From an uncultured Bacteroidota bacterium (GTDB taxonomy: Bacteria > Bacteroidota > Bacteroidia > Chitinophagales > Chitinophagaceae), in assembly GCA_903835005.1 (NCBI GenBank), contig CAILLK010000141.1, forward strand, positions 42,750 through 106,749: a stretch of DNA of 64,000 nucleotides, written 5' to 3'. Position 1 is the first letter of the stretch. Every line of letters begins with the position of its first letter. Positions 8,874 through 16,671 of the stretch are shown here, in pieces. Position numbers and translations under genes: made by a program. The notes under the pieces are model-generated. The model ran no database searches and had not been told where the DNA came from. It was given only the letters and a program-made list of their open reading frames with translations.

Positions 8874-10115
8874 CTATCCCTCCTTCTTCCGGTAAAACAA
8901 TGTATTTCCGTTCCCCTTCCTGAAAATATCCTTTGCTGTCTGCTGAATGGATTCTGCGGTCAGCGCCTTGTATTTGCCCCATTCTTCATTAATCATTCCG
9001 GCATCACCCATCAGCTCATAAAAAGCCAGGTTATTTGCCCTGCTCAGCAAGGTCATATCTTCAAAGGCTATCATTGCCTCAATCTTATTTTTCGCCTTCT
9101 GCAGTTCAAGGTCTGTTATGCCATTGGCCACAAATTTAGCAATTTCATTATCCACAGCAGCGTTGGCATCTTCCAGGCTTTTGCCTTCCCTTATTTTTCC
9201 CTCTATCACCAGCAAGCCGGGGTCAAGGCTGCCGGTATGGTAGCAACTGATGTTGCTGAACAACTGCTCCTCTTTCACCAGCCGCTGGTATAGCCTCGAT
9301 GAAAAGCCGTTGCCCAGTATATCGGTAACCAGGTCGGCAGGGTAGTAGGCAGGCTTAAGGCGGGCGGCTATATGCCAGAATTTATATAGCGCATCCAGCG
9401 GCACATCGGCATGCACGGTTTCCAGTGTGTCGCTTTCCTGTGCAGGTTCAGCAGGCAGCTGGCGGGTATATTTTTCACCTGCCGGTATCGGGCCAAACCA
9501 TTTCTCAGCCAGTTCCTGCACCTGCTCCACAGTTACATTGCCCGCCACGCACATCACCGCATTCTGCGGGTTATAATGCATACCGAAGAATGCCTTCACA
9601 TCCTCCAGTTGCGCTTCCTCTATTTGTTTCAGGTCTTTGCCTATTGTAGGCCACTGGTAAGGGTGTTTTTTATAAGCCTGCCTGCGTATCAGGTGCCAGG
9701 CATCGCCATAAGGCTTGTTGAGGTAGTGCTCTTTAAACTCTTCACACACCACTTTGCGCTGCACGTCCAGGCTTTTTTCGCTGAAGGCCAATGACAGCAT
9801 ACGATCGCTTTCCAGCCAGAAAGCCGTTTCCAGGTTTTTAAGTGGCAGTTGAATGTAGTAGTTGGTGATATCATTGGTGGTATAAGCATTGTTTTCCCCA
9901 CCAGCCATCTGCAGCGGTTCATCATAATCCGGGATGTTCACACTGCCGCCAAACATCAGGTGCTCAAACAGGTGTGCAAACCCCGTCCGCTCCTGTTCCT
10001 CATCCCTTGCGCCCACATCATACAGTATATTCATGGCCGCCATAGGTGTAGCCTTATCCACATGCACAATAACCCTTAATCCGTTTCCCAGCCGGAACCG
10101 CTCAAATTGAAGCAT
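8874..10115 (-). CDS. M16 family zinc peptidase (insulinase-like, single subunit)
   Basis: 413 residues. The inverted zinc motif HLFEH is at residues 48-52, with the third ligand expected in the VVCEEFKEHY segment about 75 residues later. A second, non-catalytic M16 half follows. The family resembles mitochondrial processing peptidase and bacterial PqqL/YmxG. No signal peptide is visible, so it is probably cytoplasmic. Many Bacteroidota encode M16 proteins as adjacent pairs; no partner is present here. A -7-like TAACTTTG lies just upstream. Confidence 0.9.
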   Translation of the reverse strand: MLQFERFRLGNGLRVIVHVDKATPMAAMNILYDVGARDEEQERTGFAHLFEHLMFGGSVNIPDYDEPLQMAGGENNAYTTNDITNYYIQLPLKNLETAFWLESDRMLSLAFSEKSLDVQRKVVCEEFKEHYLNKPYGDAWHLIRRQAYKKHPYQWPTIGKDLKQIEEAQLEDVKAFFGMHYNPQNAVMCVAGNVTVEQVQELAEKWFGPIPAGEKYTRQLPAEPAQESDTLETVHADVPLDALYKFWHIAARLKPAYYPADLVTDILGNGFSSRLYQRLVKEEQLFSNISCYHTGSLDPGLLVIEGKIREGKSLEDANAAVDNEIAKFVANGITDLELQKAKNKIEAMIAFEDMTLLSRANNLAFYELMGDAGMINEEWGKYKALTAESIQQTAKDIFRKGNGNTLFYRKKEG

Positions 10116-10131
10116 ACAACAGTGTTTGGAG

Positions 10132-10139
10132 CAAAGTTA
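10132..10139 (-). promoter_or_regulatory. Candidate -7 element for the M16 gene
   Basis: Read on the minus strand this is TAACTTTG, an exact match to the Bacteroidota TAnnTTTG -7 motif, about 17 bases before the ATG. No TTG is found 19-21 bases upstream, so the call rests on one element only. It would imply a very short leader. Confidence 0.35.
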
Positions 10140-10759
10140 ACTGAATAAGGATCAGGATTTAAGGATTTTAAGGATTTCAATGTATCCTGAATTTTATGCC
10201 AGCTTACCTGCTGTTTATTCATCGGTTTGCGTGCCTGGGTTGGATTGCTATCTTTTATGTGAATTGCACACTGCTCTGAAAAAATATTTTTGCGCACTTT
10301 TTTATTGATTTTAAGGTAGTTAGTTCCTGATAATTGCGCATTTCTTCAGTAAGTGTGCAATTTTGATTTAGGTCATGTTACTTGTTATATTGCTTTCTGC
10401 AAAATCCATGTGGTTGCTTCGCCGCATTTTGCTATTATAAGTTGATTTAGATTCAGGAACATTTCACTATGATATGATGGCAAGTATATGATAATCAAAA
10501 TATGGCTTTGGTGGTATTTTCAGCGCAAAGTCGTCTGACTGCTGAAGAAGCGGTTCTGACGACTTTCAGTCAATATTTCAGCACTGTCATTTTCATAGTG
10601 CTTGTGCGCAGCAAATCGTTTACTTGCAATGACCCTCAATTTTTAAAGCATAATAAAAGACCATGGTCGTTGCAGATGTCATTTAAGTCAATTCATTGAA
10701 AAACAAGCGACATGCAGCCTCAGGAGTTTTGCATAAAGATCCGGATAAGCAGGGTGATT
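10140..10759. other. Non-coding AT-rich spacer with short repeats and hairpins
   Basis: About 620 bases without a convincing gene. A short degenerate repeat of AGGATTT occurs at roughly 10153-10178. AAAGTCGTC (10527-10535) pairs with GACGACTTT (10558-10566) around a 22-base loop, and AGCACT/AGTGCT forms a second hairpin close by (about 10579-10601). The only open frame on the plus strand (65 codons, from 10502) covers these hairpins and lacks protein-like features. This spacer separates the housekeeping genes from the accessory island. Confidence 0.6.
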
Positions 10760-11764
10760 TTATTTAGTTTGGGATTTTTTGATTGACTGGCGTTGTAAGG
10801 CCCTGCGCTGGGCGCGGTTCATTGGCTTAGGTTGAGGTATTGGTTCAGGCTTTGGGCTATTCTCTTTTTCTACTATATCGGAGTAGTAATTGAGACGGGC
10901 AGCGTGTTCGTCTTCGAAGCCTTCGCACCAGAGTTCCTCACCCCTGCCTTCTACTATTGGTGCTGGTGCAGTGGCAGCTTTACTTTGTAGCTGCTTTTCT
11001 TTTAGAGGATCCTGCACTTTAGGATCATTGCTTTGTTTTGCTCCGGCTTCTTTTCCGGCGAGGCATTCCATGAAGGCCAAATGCTCTTCTCGGATGATTT
11101 TCCGGCGCTCTCCGGCTGAGATTTCAGGCATGGAATAGTTTACAGGGACGTATGGGGCATCCGGGTCATTGTAATTGTCCCCGGCGTATGGATCGGGTTC
11201 GCAGGTTGGCGGGTTTTCGTACCAGAACATTTTGTCTTCGATGTCGAGCTGGATTTCCCTTGTGTTTTCTTCTTTCTTTGGGATGCAGTTATATTCGTCT
11301 ATTTTTCCTTTCATGAGGTTGTGAGGCCTTACCCTGGCAAGGCTGCGGATATAATCGTCCATCAGGGGCTGGATTTCGAGGGCCAATTCGGGTTTCTTTT
11401 TATTGGCAAATTCCATGAAGCGATTCCTCATTTCGATTGTTTCGTTGAGGGCGTTGCCTTTGGTGAGTTTGCGGACGAGAGTCCCGAGCTTGTAGAGATT
11501 ATTTATCTGATCGTTGGTGTACGGACTAAATGCTTTGGCGGGATCGAGCATTTTTTCCTGGTAATTTATGAATATAAGCCATGCATTTTCGGTGCCGATG
11601 GCAGGCATATTATCAGTACTTTTTTTGAGTCGGTCCCATTCATTTTCGGCGGTCCAATAGTGCATGGTGCGGCGGCTGATGCCCAGCAGTTGCGCAATCT
11701 CGGTTTTGGTGAGATCTGTTTTGATCAGGAGCGATTCGGCGAGTTCTTTTTTGTCTTCTTTCAT
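10760..11764 (-). CDS. Phage-terminase-small-subunit-like HTH protein
   Basis: 334 residues. Residues 1-45 hold a helix-turn-helix (TKTEIAQLLGISRRTMHYW) followed by NEWDRLK, the pattern found at the N-terminus of phage terminase small subunits and gpP-like proteins. The middle is helical and unassigned. The C-terminal third is Pro/Glu-rich and ends in NRAQRRALQRQ, a motif common in small phage structural proteins. No neighbouring terminase large subunit, portal or capsid gene is present. It could be a domesticated or remnant phage gene, or a host family of unknown role. A seven-base repeat array lies directly before the start. Confidence 0.6.
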   Translation of the reverse strand: MKEDKKELAESLLIKTDLTKTEIAQLLGISRRTMHYWTAENEWDRLKKSTDNMPAIGTENAWLIFINYQEKMLDPAKAFSPYTNDQINNLYKLGTLVRKLTKGNALNETIEMRNRFMEFANKKKPELALEIQPLMDDYIRSLARVRPHNLMKGKIDEYNCIPKKEENTREIQLDIEDKMFWYENPPTCEPDPYAGDNYNDPDAPYVPVNYSMPEISAGERRKIIREEHLAFMECLAGKEAGAKQSNDPKVQDPLKEKQLQSKAATAPAPIVEGRGEELWCEGFEDEHAARLNYYSDIVEKENSPKPEPIPQPKPMNRAQRRALQRQSIKKSQTK

Positions 11765-11772
11765 TTTGATGT

Positions 11773-11807
11773 AGTCTAAAGTCTTTAGTATTTAGTCTAA
11801 AGTTTAT
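11773..11807 (-). repeat. Five-copy degenerate heptamer array upstream of an accessory gene
   Basis: On the plus strand, five consecutive heptamers begin with AGT: AGTCTAA, AGTCTTT, AGTATTT, AGTCTAA, AGTTTAT. The array starts 9 bases upstream of the ATG of the HTH protein, the same placement as the arrays before murC and nuoF. Confidence 0.75.
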
Positions 11808-11922
11808 ATCAATATATTGTTTGGTAAATTTGAATTTTAAATTATAAATTCCATTTAGTTCAAAATAAGATTTTCGGGAACAAAGTTCCGGTGGGGATTT
11901 GGATTACTGAAAAGAAGTTTTT

Positions 11923-11967
11923 ATGACAGTGCAGTTTTCGTACTGTCATGTACCGTATACGGTACAT
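11923..11967. repeat. Hairpin fused to a perfect 20-bp palindrome
   Basis: ATGACAGT (11923-11930) pairs with ACTGTCAT (11942-11949) around an 11-base loop. Overlapping its end is the perfect palindrome ATGTACCGTATACGGTACAT (11948-11967). The spacer from 11808 to 12410 has no convincing gene. The palindrome could be an operator or a recombinase/transposase-recognised end; no gene nearby decides this. Confidence 0.75.
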
Positions 11968-12124
11968 CATGTAAATTTTTTCGGGGCTAATGGGTTGGGG
12001 ATTATTGCTTTATAGGTTATTGATACCTTCGGATTTTCGCAAGTGCCCACATAGTGGGATTTTGTTATGGGTTTTGGGAGATATTATGGTGAATCATTAT
12101 TGATATTATTGTTTCTTTAGTTTG

Positions 12125-12156
12125 CAAACAAAAATGTTTGTATAAATTTTTGTTTG
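12125..12156. repeat. Perfect 11-bp inverted repeat in AT-rich spacer
   Basis: CAAACAAAAAT (12125-12135) and ATTTTTGTTTG (12146-12156) are perfect complements around a 10-base loop. No T run follows and no gene ends here, so it is not an obvious terminator. Function unknown. Confidence 0.6.
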
Positions 12157-12220
12157 TGTAAAATTATGTTGTCGTTTTTTCTTGTTGTTTTATATTGATC
12201 TGTATAAAAATTGGAATATT

Positions 12221-12319
12221 GGTGCGCCAGGGTCATGAACTTCGGATCTGATTTTCGGGCTGTAGTAGTTTTTGAGAACTGGCAGCGACAAATCAGGATT
12301 TCGGCTTTTTATCCTGATT
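12221..12319. repeat. Structured repeat, copy A (bracketing the PemK-like pair)
   Basis: The left arm holds GCCAG (12226-12230) and the right arm CTGGC (12279-12283), separated by about 48 bases that include AGTTTTTGAGA. The right arm continues into GCGACA. Copy B at 13294-13363 has the same layout with GCCGG/CCGGC instead. Immediately after copy A, AATCAGGAT (12291-12299) and ATCCTGATT (12311-12319) form a perfect 9-bp stem close to the 3' end of the PemK-like gene, so this part could act as its terminator. Confidence 0.6.
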
Positions 12320-12410
12320 AAGATAAGTAAACCAGAATGGTTAAAGATATGGAGAGGACAAAGAAAGAAACATATACTATTTCAATTCGTATTGCTGTGC
12401 TGCGTAAACC

Positions 12411-12764
12411 TCAAAAATTGACACCGAAAATCTTCTTATTGAGTTCTTTTATCATTGCATGGTAAGCTTCCATCTTCATTTGGTTTACAGGAGTACCAAT
12501 GATGCAGGAACAAGGTAAAAAATTGATTAAATACAGACGAACTCTTGATTTTTTTTCTTTCAGAGGTTTGAGAAACATTGTATCATTGAGCGGGAAGCTG
12601 AATTCATTAGCCGGGTCGAAATAAAGCGAATCTGTAATCATTATCCCAACAAACTGATCTTCTTCTTCATTCACTTCCTCCGGGGAAAGCACAATGACTA
12701 AATGATTTTCTTTAGTATTGGAGCCAAATACGACATTAATAACATCCCGTCTATTTATTTTCAT
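12411..12764 (-). CDS. PemK/MazF-like toxin-type protein
   Basis: 117 residues. The N-terminus (RRDVINVVFG, then HLVIVLSPEEVN) has the pattern of the SH3-like MazF/PemK/Kid fold, where a basic-aromatic strand is followed by a hydrophobic strand ending in VLS. MazF-family proteins are sequence-specific endoribonucleases neutralised by a co-encoded antitoxin. Catalytic residues cannot be fixed by eye. The start overlaps the end of the upstream gene by 14 bases, the arrangement expected of a co-regulated pair. An AT-rich, isolated location next to McrBC fits a mobile accessory module. A non-toxic PemK-fold regulator is the alternative. Confidence 0.6.
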   Translation of the reverse strand: MKINRRDVINVVFGSNTKENHLVIVLSPEEVNEEEDQFVGIMITDSLYFDPANEFSFPLNDTMFLKPLKEKKSRVRLYLINFLPCSCIIGTPVNQMKMEAYHAMIKELNKKIFGVNF

Positions 12765-13197
12765 GAACCGGTTCTTTGTACTTATTTAAGTTCGCAAGAA
12801 TAGCAGAAGAAGATGCAGCAAACATGTTTTTCTTGAGCACATTATATTTCCGTTTATGCTCATATATTTCCTCAATTTCAGAAATGGTTTTTAGTGAAAT
12901 TTCAATACTCTTGTTTATTGAGACAAGATTTAAGTTTTGCGAATTCTCGATGGCTTTTTTTGCAGACGAAAACATGGTTTTAACCTTATTTAAGTTCTTT
13001 TCATCTCTTTCGGCAATAGCAATTTCATTCGCCAATACCAGGTCTTTAAAGCCTACCAATTTTAAAGCCATGTCACTATAAATTCTTGACGGGAACTTTA
13101 TTACATGAATTAATTTGCCTAAAAACGGGAACCTGAACGATTCCATCCAAAGCCATGAACTTGTTGGTATTGATAAATCTACATTCATAAAAGACAA
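12751..13197 (-). CDS. Unknown helical protein, partner of the PemK-like gene
   Basis: 148 residues, not recognised. The N-terminal ~50 residues are aromatic and hydrophobic (SSWLWMESFRFPFLGKLI). The rest is predicted by eye to be helical with many Lys, Glu and Asn and heptad-like spacing (about residues 55-125). There is no AbrB, RHH, HTH or Phd signature that would identify a classical antitoxin. It is the first gene of a two-gene unit and overlaps the PemK-like start by 14 bases, so a neutralising role is plausible but not shown. Confidence 0.6.
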   Translation of the reverse strand: MSFMNVDLSIPTSSWLWMESFRFPFLGKLIHVIKFPSRIYSDMALKLVGFKDLVLANEIAIAERDEKNLNKVKTMFSSAKKAIENSQNLNLVSINKSIEISLKTISEIEEIYEHKRKYNVLKKNMFAASSSAILANLNKYKEPVHENK

Positions 13198-13293
13198 ATT
13201 TACAAAAAATGAGTTGAAAAAACGATGATTTAATGTGCTACTAAGCTTTCATTAATTGTATCTTGTATTTTTTACGAAGGGGCATCATCGTTG

Positions 13294-13363
13294 TGTAACG
13301 CCGGGTCCTGCAACAATTGTTCTGAAATTAGGATGTAATGGTTTTTGAGACCCGGCTGCGACA
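13294..13363. repeat. Structured repeat, copy B (bracketing the PemK-like pair)
   Basis: GCCGGGTC (13300-13307) pairs perfectly with GACCCGGC (13349-13356) around a 41-base loop, and the outer TGT/ACA extends the stem across an internal bulge. The loop carries the palindrome AACAATTGTT and the segment GGTTTTTGAGA shared with copy A. The whole 13198-13509 spacer, apart from this element, holds nothing that looks like a gene; it contains the upstream regions of the divergent PemK-like pair and mcrB. Confidence 0.65.
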
Positions 13364-13509
13364 TCATAAGATTTCAGCAAGAAATAAAACTGTGGAGACT
13401 CGCCTGATGCTTAAATTTCAATGCGCCTTACTCAGTAAAATATATAATTATATTGCAATGAGCGTTTCTGCAATTTTATCCATATTTTAGCAAAAGTAAT
13501 TAGATATTT

Positions 13510-15249
13510 ATGAAAGGAAGTCCCCATGGTAAATTGAACATTGAAATTGAAGGCAAATCTTTCAATACGAACAATGGTGCGAAAAATTATGAAGACGCTT
13601 TTAAATTCTTGTATGAACAGGGATTATTGAAATCTACTATTTTGTCCGATTTTCCTAATCTTGTTAAGAAAGCGAAACTGGATTTTACCTCAAAAGCTGA
13701 TATAGAAGATGCCAAGCCATTAGATGAAAACGAAACATTATGGATATCGACTCATGGCTCTAATGAAACTAATAAAGGAAAAATTGAAAAACTTTTAAGA
13801 AGGTACAATATAAATAGTAAGGTAGAAATTGTACAAAATGAAACAACAATTAGAAAAAAGAATAAGGAAAATGCAATACCGGATGATGAGTATAAAGAAC
13901 AAATTGATGCTGATGGAGAAATTGGTGTTGCAAATTTCTGGTGGCTTAACGCCAACCCGAAAATATGGACATTTGACCGGGTAAATATTGGTGAGAAGGA
14001 GTGGTATAGTACCCACAATGATGACAATAACAAAAGAAGGATTTACAAAAACTTTGAAGCGGTTAAACCCGGTGATTTAATGATTGGGTATGAGAGTTCT
14101 CCAAACCAACAAATCAAGGCGATTCTTCAAATAACAAAAGGGATTTACAATGCAACAGAAAGAGATAATAAAGAAGAAATTGAGTTTGAATTAATTGAGA
14201 AAATTCCAATTCCAGTTGATTGGAATGAGATAGAAAAAAATCCCGGTTTGCAAAATTGTGAGGTAATCACGACCTATCAGCACCAGGGTAGTTTATTCCG
14301 TTTAACAAAAGATGAATACAATATAATAAGAGGACTTATTGACAGTAAGAATAATAGCAACCCTCAAATTGATGAAATCAACAAAATACCTTACAATTTT
14401 GCAGAAGATGCTGACAAGCCATTTATAAGCGAAGCAGATTTTTTACAGGCAGTTTCTTTACTTAAACGAAAGAAGAACATCATTTTGCAAGGGCCTCCGG
14501 GAGTTGGTAAAACATTCATTGCCCGGAAGCTGGCTTATGAGGTAATGCATGAAGTGAAGGATGCCAATATTGAAATGGTGCTGTTTCATCAATCATACAG
14601 CTATGAAGATTTTATTCAGGGGTTGAGGCCGAATAAGGATGGAAAGTTTGATTTAAGAAATGGTATTTTTTATACCTTCTGCAAGAAGGCATTAAGGTAT
14701 CCTGCTGAAAAATTCTTTTTTATCATTGATGAAATCAACCGGGGAAATCTGAGTAAAGTTTTTGGAGAACTTATGATGTTGATTGAAGCAGACAAACGTA
14801 AAGAAAAATACGCACTGAAACTGACTTATGCCGAAGATGAACAAAAATTTCATGTTCCCGGAAACCTTTACATCATCGGTACTATGAATACTGCCGACCG
14901 GTCGCTGGCTATTGTAGACTATGCGCTGAGAAGGCGTTTTGCATTCTATCCATTGCACCCGGATTATGGTGAAACATTCAGTGCTTTTCTTTTGGAAAAA
15001 GGGGTAACTGAAAGCCTTATTGAACATATTTGCAGGTCAGTAAAAAGTGTCAATAAAAAAATAACTGAGGACAATAATTTAGGCGCAGGTTTCCAGATCG
15101 GGCATAGTTATTTCTGTTTGCCCAATGCAGATAATGAGGACGCATGGTGGAACGATATTCTCAGCTTTGAATTAGCACCGCTAATTGAAGAGATATGGTT
15201 TGATGATCTTGACAAGGCGAAAGAGATGATTTCAATTCTTACGAGATAA
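13510..15249 (+). CDS. mcrB: McrB-type restriction GTPase with EVE-like specificity domain
   Basis: 579 residues. Residues 1-120 are an N-terminal module containing LWISTHGSNETNKGKIEKL. About 140-275 read as an EVE/PUA-like domain (FWWLNANPKIW, GDLMIGYESSP), which in relatives binds modified bases. The AAA+ module has Walker A GPPGVGKT at 328-335, the McrB segment FHQSYSYEDFIQG, Walker B IIDEINRG (D407, E408) and the McrB signature MNTADRS starting at 459. McrB hydrolyses GTP to translocate on DNA and activates the McrC nuclease. mcrC follows 3 bases later. This is a type IV-like modification-dependent restriction system. Codon and base composition is more AT-rich than the nuo genes. Confidence 0.93.
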   Translation: MKGSPHGKLNIEIEGKSFNTNNGAKNYEDAFKFLYEQGLLKSTILSDFPNLVKKAKLDFTSKADIEDAKPLDENETLWISTHGSNETNKGKIEKLLRRYNINSKVEIVQNETTIRKKNKENAIPDDEYKEQIDADGEIGVANFWWLNANPKIWTFDRVNIGEKEWYSTHNDDNNKRRIYKNFEAVKPGDLMIGYESSPNQQIKAILQITKGIYNATERDNKEEIEFELIEKIPIPVDWNEIEKNPGLQNCEVITTYQHQGSLFRLTKDEYNIIRGLIDSKNNSNPQIDEINKIPYNFAEDADKPFISEADFLQAVSLLKRKKNIILQGPPGVGKTFIARKLAYEVMHEVKDANIEMVLFHQSYSYEDFIQGLRPNKDGKFDLRNGIFYTFCKKALRYPAEKFFFIIDEINRGNLSKVFGELMMLIEADKRKEKYALKLTYAEDEQKFHVPGNLYIIGTMNTADRSLAIVDYALRRRFAFYPLHPDYGETFSAFLLEKGVTESLIEHICRSVKSVNKKITEDNNLGAGFQIGHSYFCLPNADNEDAWWNDILSFELAPLIEEIWFDDLDKAKEMISILTR

Positions 15250-15252
15250 TCT

Positions 15253-16287
15253 ATGCAGATACCGATAGAAAATATATACTACCTACTTTGCTATGCCTGG
15301 AACAAACTGGATGAAAAAGACCGCGTATCTATTGCAATTGATGACAAAACGGAATTACTTGACCTGTTTGCAAAGGTGCTTATCAATGCCAGCAGAATGC
15401 TGCTGAAAAGAGGTATTGATAAAAGCTATGTTGATCATACAACTGATATTGCTGGAGTAAAGGGCAAACTGGAAATGAGTCAGACCTTAAAAAGCAATCT
15501 GCTTTTTAAACAAAGAACGGTCTGCACCTTCGATGAATTTTCGGCGAATATTTTATCTAACCAGATTCTTGTTTCTAGCATTTACCGGTTATTAAAGACA
15601 AAGGAACTTGACAAAGAATTAAAGGCTGAATTATGGATTTTGGTGAGGATGTTTGCAGGTATTGATCAGATTGAACTCAAGCCCTCATTGTTTAAACAGG
15701 TAAAAATCAACAGGAACAATCACTTCTATGGTTTCATCATGAATGTGTGCCAGATCATTCTGGAAAACACCCTGCCAACTGAAGATAAGGGAGCTTATAA
15801 ATTTGCTGACTTTACAAGAGATGAAAAGAAAATGAACCAGCTTTTTGAAGCGTTTGTCAGGAATTTTTATAACCTTGAAGTAAGTAAATTCAAAACAAGA
15901 AGAGAGAATATTAAGTGGCGGGTATCAGGAATCGAAGAGTCGTTGCAATATTTGCCTCAAATGGAGACAGATATCACCTTGGAAAATGACACTGAGAAAA
16001 TCATCATTGATGCGAAATATTATAAAGACACAATGACAGTAAATTATGGCAAGGAAAAAATAAAATCTGCTAACCTTTATCAGCTTTTCAGTTACCTGCT
16101 TAATCAGCAAAATCAAGACCCAAAAACAATCAATGCTACCGGAATCCTGCTATACCCTACAACAGAGCAGGAATATAATCTTGATTTCAAGTACCAGAGC
16201 CATAATATCCAGATCAGAACTGTGAACCTGAATACAAACTGGAAGCATATTTCTGCACGATTAAAGCAGATTGTCGAGGTGAATTGA
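15253..16287 (+). CDS. mcrC: McrC-type restriction endonuclease subunit
   Basis: 344 residues. The N-terminus QIPIENIYYLLCYAWNKL is the hallmark start of McrC proteins. The C-terminal third carries a PD-(D/E)xK nuclease core: D240 in TDITLE and D253-A-K255 in IIDAKYY. McrC provides DNA cleavage when McrB rings collide on modified DNA. It starts 3 bases after mcrB and is certainly co-transcribed with it. It ends the accessory island; no terminator is evident. Confidence 0.92.
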   Translation: MQIPIENIYYLLCYAWNKLDEKDRVSIAIDDKTELLDLFAKVLINASRMLLKRGIDKSYVDHTTDIAGVKGKLEMSQTLKSNLLFKQRTVCTFDEFSANILSNQILVSSIYRLLKTKELDKELKAELWILVRMFAGIDQIELKPSLFKQVKINRNNHFYGFIMNVCQIILENTLPTEDKGAYKFADFTRDEKKMNQLFEAFVRNFYNLEVSKFKTRRENIKWRVSGIEESLQYLPQMETDITLENDTEKIIIDAKYYKDTMTVNYGKEKIKSANLYQLFSYLLNQQNQDPKTINATGILLYPTTEQEYNLDFKYQSHNIQIRTVNLNTNWKHISARLKQIVEVN

Positions 16288-16671
16288 GTTATTATGATGA
16301 CAATATTTCAGTGCAATATATAATGTCTCATATGGACTTATCTATAGTGCGAAAAGGGTAGCCCCAGACGTGGCAAATAAGGAGAGACCGAGATGATATG
16401 CTACTAAGCGAAAGCCCACTATCGGGGCAGAATGAATTTTCCTGAGACGTACTTATTTCCCATCATTTACTGAGGTTGCACCGAAGGAACGGTATTTTCA
16501 ACTACCACAATTGGAATCAATGCTTTGATTGGGCAAGGTGCAAAGGCCATGGATATAACTCAGTCATCGGTATGACATTCGCTAATGGGCAAGCCCAATG
16601 GATATCCAACTCTCAAATGGTGCCACCGCCAATGAACCTCAATAGATGGAATAAGCCAGGACAAAAAAAAT
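16288..16671. other. Unassigned spacer with stem-rich sequence between mcrC and nuoN
   Basis: Two interleaved complementary pairs occur: ATAGTG (16344-16349) with CACTAT (16417-16422), and GCCCC (16361-16365) with GGGGC (16424-16428). In this order they could form a pseudoknot. Downstream, TTGCACC (16476-16482) pairs with GGTGCAA (16537-16543) and encloses AATCAA-TGCT-TTGATT (16515-16530). A plus-strand open frame (16476-16739) runs into the 3' end of nuoN and has no recognisable features. It may be a structured RNA or a decayed gene. Confidence 0.4.

Noticed and set aside
10502..10699. 65-codon open frame on the plus strand
   Set aside because: Covers two hairpins, has no protein-like composition, and no start context; treated as non-coding.
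12337..12462. 41-codon open frame (MVKDMERTKKET...) facing the PemK-like gene
   Set aside because: Too short, runs into the 3' end of the convergent gene and has no recognisable features.
12221..13363. Repeat copies A and B as integron attC sites
   Set aside because: The GTTRRRY/RYYYAAC core boxes and an integron integrase are absent, so only a generic structured repeat is claimed.
16385..16430. Hammerhead-like ribozyme (GATGATATG...GCGAAAGC)
   Set aside because: The CTGATGA core and the matching stems are not present.
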